In this document: positions 18,733-29,389 of the stretch, one piece after another
Position numbering within the stretch: the stretch's first letter is position 1
Layout: each line of letters opens with the position of its first letter
Source: Bacteroidota bacterium
GTDB taxonomy: Bacteria > Bacteroidota > Rhodothermia > Rhodothermales > Salinibacteraceae
Length of the DNA: 64,000 nt
Assembly: GCA_009908945.1 (NCBI GenBank)
Contig: JAAAOI010000119.1
Location: forward strand, 1 to 64,000
Direction: 5' to 3'
Notes under the pieces: model-generated
Seen by the model: the letters and a program-made list of their open reading frames with translations, nothing else
Database searches by the model: none
Told to the model about the DNA's origin: nothing
Translations under genes and position numbers: made by a program

Positions 18733-20214
18733 TCAGTCCTCAGCGGCCCGAAACCCCGCGGCCATAACATAACGCCGCTGCGTTAGCTGCTGGCCGAGCA
18801 CGTGAGCCCACGGCCACGCCAGCAGCATGTTGAGGAGCCCCAGGGCGGCCACCAGCGTGATGGCTGCAGCAGGAGCATGGACAAAGCCAAGGAGGAAGGC
18901 GGCGGGCGGCGCCACGGTGGGGAGGAGCCACAGCCAGTGCCAGAACGAAAACCCCTGGTAGTTGAAAAAGTGGCCTTCACTGGTGCTCACCCGTTTCTGG
19001 TTGCGAACGGCCAAGGTCAGCATCAGCACGGACGTCACGCCTACGTTATAAAAGAGAAAGGCCACGTGCAGCGTCAGCAACCGCGGCGCTAACCATAAGA
19101 AAAGGGGCAGGCAAAGCAAGAACATGGCCAGGCAGGAGAGTTGCAACACCATCAGCTTGGCAAGCACCAGGTGCTGCGGGGAGAGGTCGCGGCTGAGCAA
19201 CCCGTCGAAATGCCGGCTCTCCCAAGCAAACATGAGCTGCCCGTAATTGAGTGCAAACGCCCCCGAGGCAAAAAGCCCCAGAAACGCATCCATGAGGGGG
19301 CCGCGAATGACGTTGTAGTCGGAGAGCAGCAGCCCCGTGTAGAGCACAGCCAGCACTACCGAGACGTACGCGTACTGCTTGGGCCGCTTCGTGCGGAGCA
19401 TCATCTTGAGCTCCAACACTACGAGGTTGTGCATCAGGCCCGACCGGAAGCGTACCAGGCGGCTCCAGAGGGAGGGGCGGCGTTGCACGTGCGCAGGCGT
19501 GCGCAGGGCCGCGTGCAGGCCCCGCGTGGTGAGGATCGCAAGGCTCCCCCCCAGCGCTACGAGCAAAGCGAGCAGCCACCCATGGCCCGCCGCGAGCCTG
19601 TTGAACAGGTGCGCAGAAAGGAAGCTTGTCCATCCCGCCCCGACCAGCTGATCCACCATCTGCGTCAGCAACAAGAGGATCAGGAGGCCCCCCGCTACCC
19701 GTAAGTTGCGATCGAGCAGGAGGCGAAAGGCCAGCGTTCCGAGATGGCTCAGGGCCAAACATGCCAATACGCCCAGCCCCCACACCGCTGCGCCCGTACG
19801 TGACACCACCGGCAGCACGTGTTGTAGCCAGAAGGGGACGAGAAAAAACAGGGGCAGAATGTTGTGGAGGCTTGCCAGCGAGCTCCATTGAAAGTACGCG
19901 ACTAACGACCGGCGGGGCAGCGGCAGGTGCAGATACGGTGTCATCCGCAGCCGTGGGGGGCGTTGGAAAAAGAACCGCACACCTACGAGTCCAACCATGA
20001 GGCCCAGCAGGTAGTCGTTAACCAGGGTGAGCGCTGTCGTCTCGATCGAGAGAAACTCGAGAAAGCGATCGAGAAAGTAGCCCACCCCGGCCAGCGTGGC
20101 GGCAAGGTACAGCAGCAACGGGATCACAGCGAAGCCAAGCCACCACCGCGGGCGCACGACGTGCCGGTAAAAGCTCTGCCAGTGGTGGCGCAACAGAAGG
20201 GAGTACGTGGGCAC
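18733..20214 (-). CDS. DUF5687-family multi-TM protein (ABC-2-like permease)
   Basis: 493 aa, about 10 TM segments, LLRHHWQSFYRHVVRPRW N-terminus and LMFAWESRHFDGLLSR motif typical of Bacteroidota DUF5687 proteins. Confidence 0.7.
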   Translation of the reverse strand: MPTYSLLLRHHWQSFYRHVVRPRWWLGFAVIPLLLYLAATLAGVGYFLDRFLEFLSIETTALTLVNDYLLGLMVGLVGVRFFFQRPPRLRMTPYLHLPLPRRSLVAYFQWSSLASLHNILPLFFLVPFWLQHVLPVVSRTGAAVWGLGVLACLALSHLGTLAFRLLLDRNLRVAGGLLILLLLTQMVDQLVGAGWTSFLSAHLFNRLAAGHGWLLALLVALGGSLAILTTRGLHAALRTPAHVQRRPSLWSRLVRFRSGLMHNLVVLELKMMLRTKRPKQYAYVSVVLAVLYTGLLLSDYNVIRGPLMDAFLGLFASGAFALNYGQLMFAWESRHFDGLLSRDLSPQHLVLAKLMVLQLSCLAMFLLCLPLFLWLAPRLLTLHVAFLFYNVGVTSVLMLTLAVRNQKRVSTSEGHFFNYQGFSFWHWLWLLPTVAPPAAFLLGFVHAPAAAITLVAALGLLNMLLAWPWAHVLGQQLTQRRYVMAAGFRAAED

Positions 20215-20345
20215 GGGCCGGGCGATGTGATCGGTAGCAGATGGAGTAGGCCCCAGCGCAAAAATAGCGCCACGCCACCCGCCTCCGCATACGCGGTGTC
20301 AAGGCCGGCGTGAGAGGCCGAGCCACAGGGGGCACCGGGTGATTC

Positions 20346-20972
20346 TTACCGACTGAGCGGGGCTTGCTGCCACGTGTGCTCCAGGTAGCGGGCGGTGGCC
20401 GCTGCCACCGGCCGGCCATACGTCTGGCCGACCACATGCAGGGCCAGGTCGATACCCGCGGTGACGCCGGCCGCGGTAAGCACGGCCCCGTTGTCTGTGT
20501 AGCGGTCCCGCGGGCGGAGCACGGCCGTAGGCGCCCGCTCCGCAATCTCCCCAAGCGCGCTCCGGTGCGTGGTAACCTCACGGCCGTCAAGCAGGCCCAG
20601 CGCCGCGAGGATGCGCGCGCCTGTGCAGACCGATAGCACGCGGCTCGCCCGCTGCGTCAGCGTGCGTACAGCTTGGAGGTGAGCGGCGTCGGCTACCACA
20701 CGCCGCGAACCGTCACCCCCGGGCACTACGAGCAGATCCAGGTGCTCGATCTCGTGCACCGTGCACTCCGGAAGTAACCGCACACCTACCGTCGTGCGTA
20801 CGGGAGCAGGCCCCCGCGCAAGGAGGGGTACGCGGAACCCCGCCGACGCGGTGGCAGCGCTCACGGCACCGAAGACCTCGGCCGGGCCGGTGGCGTCCAG
20901 CACGTCGACCTCCGGAAATACCAGAATGCCGGCGACCAGGGGCAGCGCAGAAGCAGACGAAGCCAAAGGCAT
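20346..20972 (-). CDS. DJ-1/PfpI family protein
   Basis: LVVPGGDGSR, VLSVCTGARILAALGLLDGREVTTHRSAL nucleophile elbow. Confidence 0.87.
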   Translation of the reverse strand: MPLASSASALPLVAGILVFPEVDVLDATGPAEVFGAVSAATASAGFRVPLLARGPAPVRTTVGVRLLPECTVHEIEHLDLLVVPGGDGSRRVVADAAHLQAVRTLTQRASRVLSVCTGARILAALGLLDGREVTTHRSALGEIAERAPTAVLRPRDRYTDNGAVLTAAGVTAGIDLALHVVGQTYGRPVAAATARYLEHTWQQAPLSR

Positions 20973-20976
20973 GGGA

Positions 20977-23088
20977 TCAGGCCAGCATCAGGTCCACCTG
21001 GCGCTTTTCAATATTGGCGCTCGTCACGGTGACCCGCACATCGGTACCCGGCTTAAAGGTGCGCCCCGAGTTCTTCCCGATCAGGCTGTAGTTCTCTTCG
21101 TCGTACTCGTAGTAGTCGTCGTCCAGGTCGCTGACATGCACGAGCCCCTCCACGAGCAGGTCGGTCAGTTCCACGAAAATGCCGAAGTTGGTAGCGCCCG
21201 AGACTACCCCGTCGAACGTCTCGCCCAGGTGCTTCCGCACGTATTCCACCTTTTTCAGCTTAACGGATTCGCGCTCGGCTTCTACCGCCACGCGTTCCCG
21301 GGCCGAGCAGTGCTCACACTTCGACTCCAGCGCATCCGCGTTTGCCGGTTTGTCGCTTTCGGCGTAATGCTTGAGCAGCCGGTGGGCCATCAGGTCCGGA
21401 TACCGTCGAATCGGGCTGGTGAAGTGGCTGTAGAAGGGAAAGCCCAGGCCATAGTGCCCGATGTTATCGGTGGAGTAGATGGCCTTCGACATGGCGCGCA
21501 GGGCGGCCGTCTCAATAACACTCGACTCGGGAGCGCCGCGCACGGTCTCCAGCATGCGGTTGAGCTCCGTCGAGCGGACGTTGCCGTCGGACAGCTCCAT
21601 GTCGTACCCAAAGGCTCGCACGTACGTGCTGAGCTGCTGGATGCGCTCTCGGTCGGGCCGGGCATGAATGCGATAGACGAATGGCTTGGGGTCATCCCGG
21701 TCGGCGATGTGCCGGGCCACGGTTTGGTTGGCCAGCAGCATGAACTCTTCCACAAGCCGGTTGGCGGGCATGCGCTCCTTCTTGATGATGTTTTCCGGAT
21801 GGCCTGCATCGTCCAGAATAACCTTTACCTCGGGCAGGTCAAAGTCGACCGAGCCGGTGCGCATGCGCTTCCGCGTGAGCGTCTTGGCCAGGCGGTTGGC
21901 CTGTACGATGCGTGGGGCGGCGTCGTGCTCGGGGTAGCCGCCATCGATGAAGTTTTGCGCGTCGTCGTAGGTAAAGCGGTGGTCCGAGTGAATGACCGTC
22001 TCCGCGATCTTGTAGTCTACCACGTCGCCCTCCGGGGTCACCTGCATGATGCAGGAATAGGCCAGTTTATCTTCTCTGGGGCGTAGCGAGCACACCTTGT
22101 TGGAGAGCTTCTCCGGCAGCATCGGAATCGTGCGATCCACCAGATATACGCTGTTGCCGCGCTCCAAGCCTTCGTCGTCCAGCTTGGTGTTGGGCTCCAC
22201 GTAGTAGCTTACATCGGCAATATGGACACCGATCTCGTAGGTGCCATCGTCGTGCCGCTCGATGTGGAGCGCATCATCAAAGTCCTTGGCGTCGTCCGGG
22301 TCGATGGTAAAGACGAACGTGTCGCGGAGGTCGAGGCGGCGCTCGATTTCCCGTGCCGGAATGTCATCGGGAATGGCCGCAGCTTCCTCCTGCACCCCGT
22401 CGGGGAAGCCAGCCCGCACGTCGAGGCTAAGCGCTACCGAGAGCACCTGCACGCCGGGGTCCTCGGCATCCCCAATGACCTGCAGCACGCGTCCCTCGGG
22501 CGAGGCTTTGCGGCTCTCGAACTTGTCGATCGAGGCCATGACTTTCTTCCCATCGGTGGCGCCGTTAAAGGCGTTGCCGGGGATAAACACGTCTTGCGTG
22601 ATGCGCTGATTGTCAGGCTTCACGAAGGCGTAGTCGCCCTTACTCAGGAACGTGCCTACGACCTGCGTGCAGTTGCGCTCCACTACCTCCTCGACGCGGG
22701 CTTCCCGGCGTTTATCTCCCCGTGCAGGGGCGCCCAACGTCACGCGCACAAGGTCGCCATCCAGCGCGAGACCCATGTTGGTTTCGCGGACGAAGAGGTC
22801 TTCCTCGAAGCCCTCCACATCGACAAAGCCGAAGCCTTTGGCATTGACGTGCAGGAGGCCCTCGGTGGTGGACTTGGTAGACTGCAGCGTGAACTGGCCG
22901 TTGGTCTTACCAATCACATTCTTGTTTTCCATATCGGCCAGTACCGACTGAAACTGCTGGTAGGCCTTTCGGTTGTCGATCCCGAGCTGGTTGGCGATCT
23001 GCTTGGGGCGGAGGGCTTCGCCATTGATATTTTTAAGAAGCTCGATGATGTCGCGCCGCATCTGTTTGCGGCTGGGGAAGTAACTCAA
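20977..23088 (-). CDS. rnr: Ribonuclease R (RNB family, S1 domain)
   Basis: [56 protein letters not shown]-like motif, C-terminal S1 domain. Confidence 0.95.
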   Translation of the reverse strand: [703 protein letters not shown]

Positions 23089-23264
23089 CGTCGTTTGATG
23101 TCAACTGTAGATAAAGGACAAATGGCCGAGGGCCATCAGAAGAGGAACGCTCAGGGAGTTGTCGGTTGATGACAACTACGTGTGGTTTTGCGTAAACCTC
23201 GGGGCTTGCACGATGGGGCAGGTCAAAAGGTCACCATTAGCGAAACGTTAACACCGCCGGTAGC

Positions 23265-26200
23265 CTAATTGGAGGTGATGGGCGGCGGCAGGTCGTCCTC
23301 ATCGGGTGGCGTGGCGGGCGCCTCCGTGCCTTCGCCGTTGCCGAAGAGTGCCGTAAATGAGGTGAACTGGCGCTGGTAGGAGAGGCCCGCGCCCGTCGTG
23401 TTGGTGAACTGGTTGGCATCCAACAGGTCGCCTTCGCGCCGGTAAAACACTTCCAGAGAGACCGCGCGGGAGAGTCGCACTTCTACCACAAACTCGCCTT
23501 CCAGCCCTTGCTGGGTGAGGTCGCCTTCGGTCTCGTCCTGGAGGTCGCGGCCTCCCGAATACACGCCCTGCCCGCGGATCAGCAATCGGTCGTCGAGCAG
23601 GCGGAGGGCCAGCCCGTAGGTTACGTCCAGGTCTTGCACGTTCTCGTCCCCCTGCACGCCCAGCGTGACGTCCACGTTGGGCAGCACCTCGTTGATATAG
23701 CGATTGAGTTGGCTGCCTACCAGCTGCGAGAGGCTGTTGAAGGCCGAGCCCGTGAGGAAGGCGCTGTCTCCTGTTTCGGTGGTGAGCAGGAACGAGTTGG
23801 TGATGAGCACACTCGTGGCCAGCTCGGTGGAGAGCCCTGGTTGATTCAGCAGGGCCTGGAGTTGCTCCGTGGCCAGCCCGCTGCGGTCGCGCGTGTCGAG
23901 CTGTAGGCTGAGGTCGATCTGCGGGCTGGAGACCCGGCCTGTAATATCGAGCAAGACGGAAAGGGGAATGGGCGGGCCATCGGCCTGGCCGGCCGGCAGC
24001 CCGGCCCGGGAGGCCCGGGTGCGGTAGGCGGCTTGAATGTTGAGGCTGGCATCAATGGGGTCGCCATCCCAGACGATGGTTCCTTCGTTGATGGTGAACC
24101 GGCGAACGAACACCTCGCCAGCGGTGAACAGGTAGTCCCCCGAGGTGACCGTAAACGTGCCAAACGTGAGCCATTCGCCCTCTTGCCGTTGCAGCTGGAT
24201 GCGCCCGCCTCCGACGGCCCGGACCACCTCGCCCAGCAGGGGGTCGATGACGAGGTTGACCGTGGAGCCTTCCGGGGCGTTAAAGTTGAGGTCCAGGTCC
24301 AGGCCGTCCAGAAAGGCGCGTTCCGTCTCTGGACGGTCGGCCAGGATGTTGGCGCGGCGCGTCAACTGCAGAAGGTCCGGCTGGTCCGCGGCCTCGTCGG
24401 CGTACACAATGAAGCCAGAGTCCACCTCATCCTCGGCATCCACGATGGGGATGAACACCTCACTCTCCGGGCTGGTCTCGGCGTCCGCGGCGGAGAGTAC
24501 AGCCTGGTACACAGGTCCGGTGAGGGTAGCTGCGCCAGACGCCCAGATCTCGCCGTAGAACGGTAGCCGACGGTCGTCCCGCACGTTCATGATGCGGAGC
24601 TCTTGTAGCTGTGCTTCGAGGTCGAAGGAGAAAAACTCATAGTCGTTAAAGTTGACCAGACCGGAGACCTGACCTGCGCCGGCGGTGGGATCTCGGACGG
24701 CGACATCCTCCAGGACGATCCCCTCACGGGTGACGGCCACGGGGCCGCTTACGTCGTAGGACAGGTTAAACCGCGGAATCGAGAGCGCGCCGTCGCGCAG
24801 GGCCAGGTCTACATCGAACGTGGGATCGGTGAAGGGGCCCGTGACGGTGCCTCCGCCGCTAAAGGTGCCTTCCACATCGGAGACGACATCGGGAAACAGA
24901 TAGTCAAAAAAGAACGCGCTGAGCACGTCGACATCGAGCGACAGGTCCAGGGTGCTGGGCGTGGGGGAGGTGCCGTTGGTGCCCGGGGTAGGCAGCTGCA
25001 CCGTGCCGGCTACACGCACGTCGTTGCGCTCGACGCGCGCAGGGGTAGCAGTGCCATAGATGGTTTGTGGGGCCTCGCCCTCGGGGTACGGCGTCAGGTC
25101 CAGCCCCACCCGCACGCCGGTGGCGCGTGTCTGATAGCCGCTCCGCACCTGGAGCCGGCCAAGCAGGCGGTCGTCATAACTCAAGGCGTCCACCTCCACT
25201 TGTCCTGTGACCTCCGGCGCTTGTCGGTTGGTGAGGACGAGGTTGCCACTGGCCAATCCGCCGATGGGGCGTCCCCCCGCCAGAAGGTCAGCAACGGGCC
25301 GCAGCCCAACGGTATCGAACTGCACCCGCAGCGTATCTTCGGGAAGGTCAGACCACACGCCCGCCACAGCGATCTGCTGCTGCTCGTTCGTCACCGGATG
25401 GCGGCTCTGTAGATCAACCGCCGGGACGACGAGGGCCTCGTTGTACCATTCTGCGGTGGCCCCGCCGGATCCAGTCTCCCAGACGTAAGGCCCTGTGGCC
25501 CATCGGAGGGTATCCAGCGTCAGCCGCTGGCGGTCCGACAGGGACTCCAGCCGGAGGGCGAGGCGCAGGGGCGCCTCCTGGCGCAAGCGCTCCGACTGGT
25601 GGGTGAGCGTGGCGGTGTACCCGTCGTACTGCAGCCGGGTGCGGGAGCGCCCGACCCGCTGGCCAGTTACCTGCATGGAGTCGGCGGTGAGCTGGGCAGA
25701 GGCGGTTGGAGCAAACAGCTGACCGGGCTGCTCTGCTGTGGCCAGCTCGAATGCCAGCCGCGGCGCGTACACGCCAATCGAGGCCTCATCAAAGCGCTGG
25801 GCCTGCATCTTCCCCGTCAGTGCCAGCGTGTCGGCCGCAGCGTTCAGGCTGACGGTACCGTTAAGGTAGTCCAGGCGCGGTAGCTCAACAGGCATCAGGG
25901 CCCGGATGATGTCCGGGCGCTGCAAATCCAGGGTGGCCTCCATCGCGATGGCAGGCAGAGCAGTGGCCTCGACGTTCGCGTCCGGTCCAGGAGGTGAGCT
26001 GTCGCGGTGGGCTTGCGTCTTGGCGCGTTCAAGCGCGATGCGTTCGCGCGCCGACGTGATCCACCGCGTGGCGGTCGTTTGCACCGCAGCCCACGAAGCG
26101 TCGGTGTCAATCTGTAGCTGGCCGAGGTCGCCGGTAAGGGCGAGTTGAGGCTTATCGGAATCCACCGGGGCTATGGCCCACTCGGTGTCAAACGCCGGGA

Positions 26201-28010
26201 TTTCAGAGAGGCGGGGGCCGTGGACCACCAGGGAAGGAGCGAACGCGACGTCGGCAGTGGCCTCAAGCGTGTTGCCTTTCAGCCCGCTGCCTTCTACGGC
26301 TACGGTCAGGTTCAGGCGCGAGCGCGCATCCGCTCGGGACAGCAGGTGTCCCATGTCAAAGTCCTGCAGGGATACCTCCGCTGTGTAATATGGAGTACCC
26401 GTACCCCATGAGAGCTGGCCCTGAGCCTGCAGGCGGTGCCCGTCGGCTGGTCCAAGATCATGCGCCCGTTCCGTGATGCGGCCCGGAAACTGGGCCAGGT
26501 CAACGGATACATACGCTACCTCGTCCTGTACGTCAACCGTGATGGCGGTGGCATCAAGTTGCGCATCGCCCAGTTGTGATGTGCCAAGTTGAAGGGCGGC
26601 TGAGCTCTGGAGGGAGGCCCACGTGCGGCCCTCTGCATCCCCTTCCAGTTGCCCCGTAAGCAGGCCGCTCAGGCTGGGCCGGTCGGTCCAGGCTGCAGGA
26701 TTGACGTTTTCGAAGGCCACATCAGCAGATCCGGCAAGCCCCTCCTCCGGCGTGCGGGACAGGGTGAGGGTTCCGTCCAGCGCTCCAGCACCGGTTGTCA
26801 CATCGATGCTGTGATCGGAGGTCAGGCGCCAGTCCGCTCCGCCGCCCCCCTCCAGGACGCCCGTCGTCGTGAGTCGTCCTTCTACCGGTTCTACGGCCCG
26901 CAGCCGCGAGACGTCGGCCTCCGGATACACCGCGGCTACATCGTCTGCTTCGATGTACAGGTTTGTAAGGCCCACATCGGCGTCTACCATCGTAGGCCAG
27001 CCGAATACGGTTCCGCTGAGCGTTGCCCGCGAGGCCCCGTGAGCCACCGTGAGGGAGTCGACCAGCAGCTCCTCCAGGGGCCCCCGTAGGGAGCCTTGGA
27101 GCTGTACGTCCTCGCGCAGGGGGAGGGCGGGAAAGAGCCGCTGCAACTCGGTGAACTGGAGCCGGGACGGTTCGATGTCTATCCGTACGTTAGCCGCCGG
27201 GAGCGCCTCCTCCGAACGAGCGCCCGATAACGACGCGCCGCCCTGCAGCTCGGTGGCGCCGAGCTCCAGCTGAAGCGCGTTGAGCGCGATCAGGGTCTCC
27301 TCCACGACCACCTGTCCGGTAAGGCTGCGCAGCGGCAACGCATGCATCGGCAGGTGGGCGCTGAGCGCGCGAATATCGAGCAACCCGACCCCGTCCGCCC
27401 GCTCCACAGTGGTTTCCAGATCCAGCGCTTCTACGCGGTCGTTGCGCCAGTCGAACAACAGCGCGCGATCCTCACGCGACGCACGCGGCACGGCGCTGGT
27501 CGTCTCAATCGTCCCGTCGTAGATCTGGAGGAGCGATGAGGTGAATGCCCATGGGCGGCCCGTATCTGTGGGGGGGTCTGCGGGTGCGGCATCGCGGCGG
27601 CTGAGGGCAGCGGCGAGGTTCCACACGCCGGCGCTGTCCTCCACGGCCCTGAGGGTCGGCTGGTAAAGATGCACCGAACGCACCGCCAGCTCCTTCCCCC
27701 ACAAAGCCCGCCAGGAGGGGCGCGCCACGAGCGAGTCAACCGTAAGCACCTGCCGCCCGGCCGGGTCGAGGAGCGCTACATCGGTGGCATACAGATCCTG
27801 CGCGAGGTTGCCCGTGAGCTTTCCAATGCGGAGTTCGCCCGCAAACTGCTGATCGAATTGCCGCTCAACTTCCGCCAGAAGCGCGTCCCGGCCCACCTGC
27901 GTGCGCGTCAGGCCGAAGTACAGCAACACCCCCAGCAGGAGCGTCCATAGCGCCCCCTTGATGAGCCAGGTGGGGATTCTAAGCAGGTAGCGAAGCATGA
28001 AGGCGGACAT
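23265..28010 (-). CDS. TamB-like translocation/assembly module protein (DUF490)
   Basis: 1581 aa, N-terminal TM anchor, repetitive AsmA/TamB beta-rich body, C-terminal GSAFNSLSQLVGSQLNRYINEVLPNVDVTLGVQG ... LLIRGQGVYSG. Confidence 0.85.
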   Translation of the reverse strand: MSAFMLRYLLRIPTWLIKGALWTLLLGVLLYFGLTRTQVGRDALLAEVERQFDQQFAGELRIGKLTGNLAQDLYATDVALLDPAGRQVLTVDSLVARPSWRALWGKELAVRSVHLYQPTLRAVEDSAGVWNLAAALSRRDAAPADPPTDTGRPWAFTSSLLQIYDGTIETTSAVPRASREDRALLFDWRNDRVEALDLETTVERADGVGLLDIRALSAHLPMHALPLRSLTGQVVVEETLIALNALQLELGATELQGGASLSGARSEEALPAANVRIDIEPSRLQFTELQRLFPALPLREDVQLQGSLRGPLEELLVDSLTVAHGASRATLSGTVFGWPTMVDADVGLTNLYIEADDVAAVYPEADVSRLRAVEPVEGRLTTTGVLEGGGGADWRLTSDHSIDVTTGAGALDGTLTLSRTPEEGLAGSADVAFENVNPAAWTDRPSLSGLLTGQLEGDAEGRTWASLQSSAALQLGTSQLGDAQLDATAITVDVQDEVAYVSVDLAQFPGRITERAHDLGPADGHRLQAQGQLSWGTGTPYYTAEVSLQDFDMGHLLSRADARSRLNLTVAVEGSGLKGNTLEATADVAFAPSLVVHGPRLSEIPAFDTEWAIAPVDSDKPQLALTGDLGQLQIDTDASWAAVQTTATRWITSARERIALERAKTQAHRDSSPPGPDANVEATALPAIAMEATLDLQRPDIIRALMPVELPRLDYLNGTVSLNAAADTLALTGKMQAQRFDEASIGVYAPRLAFELATAEQPGQLFAPTASAQLTADSMQVTGQRVGRSRTRLQYDGYTATLTHQSERLRQEAPLRLALRLESLSDRQRLTLDTLRWATGPYVWETGSGGATAEWYNEALVVPAVDLQSRHPVTNEQQQIAVAGVWSDLPEDTLRVQFDTVGLRPVADLLAGGRPIGGLASGNLVLTNRQAPEVTGQVEVDALSYDDRLLGRLQVRSGYQTRATGVRVGLDLTPYPEGEAPQTIYGTATPARVERNDVRVAGTVQLPTPGTNGTSPTPSTLDLSLDVDVLSAFFFDYLFPDVVSDVEGTFSGGGTVTGPFTDPTFDVDLALRDGALSIPRFNLSYDVSGPVAVTREGIVLEDVAVRDPTAGAGQVSGLVNFNDYEFFSFDLEAQLQELRIMNVRDDRRLPFYGEIWASGAATLTGPVYQAVLSAADAETSPESEVFIPIVDAEDEVDSGFIVYADEAADQPDLLQLTRRANILADRPETERAFLDGLDLDLNFNAPEGSTVNLVIDPLLGEVVRAVGGGRIQLQRQEGEWLTFGTFTVTSGDYLFTAGEVFVRRFTINEGTIVWDGDPIDASLNIQAAYRTRASRAGLPAGQADGPPIPLSVLLDITGRVSSPQIDLSLQLDTRDRSGLATEQLQALLNQPGLSTELATSVLITNSFLLTTETGDSAFLTGSAFNSLSQLVGSQLNRYINEVLPNVDVTLGVQGDENVQDLDVTYGLALRLLDDRLLIRGQGVYSGGRDLQDETEGDLTQQGLEGEFVVEVRLSRAVSLEVFYRREGDLLDANQFTNTTGAGLSYQRQFTSFTALFGNGEGTEAPATPPDEDDLPPPITSN

Positions 28011-28131
28011 TCTGCATGGATGCCACCCACCAAGCGGCGGGGTGGGCGTCTAAAAGCAACTGCTTAACAGCCTAAACGGCGCCTGTCCTCTGGTGTGCCC
28101 CGGCAAAAGCGCCAGCAGCTTTTTCGGCCAA

Positions 28132-29262
28132 TTATTCGTCTGGACCAGCGGCTGTCGTGAGGGTCAGGGGGCTCTCGGCGAGGGTATCGGCCCATGCCCC
28201 GTAGATCACCTCCGTGGGGACGTCTGCTGTGATGTAGGCCTCCCCGATCTGACGGAGCAGGACAAAGCGCACCTGACCGTCTTTCACCTTTTTGTCATGT
28301 TGCATCGACGCCATAAGGTCAGCGCGTGCTACCGTCTGAGCCGCGGCACTGACTGGAAAGTCTTGCACCGTCTCCAGGGCCCGCAGCAGGGACGGGTGGG
28401 GCGTCAGGTGGTGGGACACGCGTAGCGCCACCCGCATGCCGAGGAAGACCGCCTCCCCATGCGTCAGTACGCCATACCCGCACACCGATTCGAGCGCGTG
28501 CCCGAACGTGTGCCCGAAGTTGAGGAGGGCGCGCTGGCCCTGCTCATGCACGTCGCTGGCAACGATGCGTGCCTTGATCGTAGCCGCCCGCTGCACCACG
28601 GACGCCACGCGGTGCGGCTCTCGGCTCAGCACATCGGCGTGATAGGTCTGCAGTTCCTCGAAAAAGGCGGGGGCTGCAATGAGGGCATGCTTCACCACCT
28701 CGGCCAGCCCGCTCTGCCACTCGCGGAGGGGCAGAGAGTTAAGTGTGGTGGGGTCGGCATTGACAAAAACGGGCTGGTAAAAAGCACCGATCAGGTTTTT
28801 TCCCACGGCATGATTGATCCCCGTCTTTCCGCCAATGCTGCTGTCGACCTGAGCAATGAGTGAGGTGGGGAGATGTACCAGCGGAAGCCCCCGCAGGAGG
28901 GTAGCGGCGGCGAAGCCCGCCAGGTCGCCCACCACGCCGCCGCCGAGTGCCAGTACAGGGGTCGACCGGTCGATACCAGAGGTCAGCGCCGCGTCGTACA
29001 CGTCGTGCAGGGGATCGGAGGCCTTCGTCTGCTCGCCGGGGGGCACAACAATAGCCCTGACCCGGCGCCCGGATTTTTCGAGGTGATGCGTGAGCGGGCG
29101 CAGGTAGTGTGCGGCCACGTGCGCATCGGTAACCACCAGCACCTGACGGCTGTTGAGCCCATGATCCGCTAACAGCCGCGGCACGGCAGCGAGTCGCTCG
29201 GCGTAGAGCCCATAGGAGTGCTGGGGGAGTGAAAGGGTGTGAAACGGGGTGGGAGAGGACAT
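28132..29262 (-). CDS. aroB: 3-dehydroquinate synthase
   Basis: LALGGGVVGDLAGFAAATLLRGLPLVHLPTSLIAQVDSSIGGKTGINHAVGKNLIGAFYQP; NFGHTFGHALE. Confidence 0.97.
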   Translation of the reverse strand: MSSPTPFHTLSLPQHSYGLYAERLAAVPRLLADHGLNSRQVLVVTDAHVAAHYLRPLTHHLEKSGRRVRAIVVPPGEQTKASDPLHDVYDAALTSGIDRSTPVLALGGGVVGDLAGFAAATLLRGLPLVHLPTSLIAQVDSSIGGKTGINHAVGKNLIGAFYQPVFVNADPTTLNSLPLREWQSGLAEVVKHALIAAPAFFEELQTYHADVLSREPHRVASVVQRAATIKARIVASDVHEQGQRALLNFGHTFGHALESVCGYGVLTHGEAVFLGMRVALRVSHHLTPHPSLLRALETVQDFPVSAAAQTVARADLMASMQHDKKVKDGQVRFVLLRQIGEAYITADVPTEVIYGAWADTLAESPLTLTTAAGPDE

Positions 29263-29389
29263 GCCACGCGCGAAAGATCAACAGGAGAGGAGAGTCGTAC
29301 CTCAGCCATGGGCATGCGGTCCCCCGGCGCGAACACCTCCCGGGAACGCTCGTCCAACACGCGGCCTTCATGAATCGGATGCCCCACCC

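Noticed and set aside
18684-18733. GCCCGGGC...GGCCTGGGC inverted repeat between hemL and DUF5687 as a bidirectional terminator
   Set aside because: No T-tract on either side; cannot be supported from sequence alone.
20761-22086. 441-aa and 315-aa ORFs antisense to rnr
   Set aside because: Complementary frames of RNase R; no recognisable domain.
26145-27739. Several 60-150 aa ORFs antisense to the TamB-like gene
   Set aside because: Short, non-conserved-looking, explained by GC-rich antisense frames.
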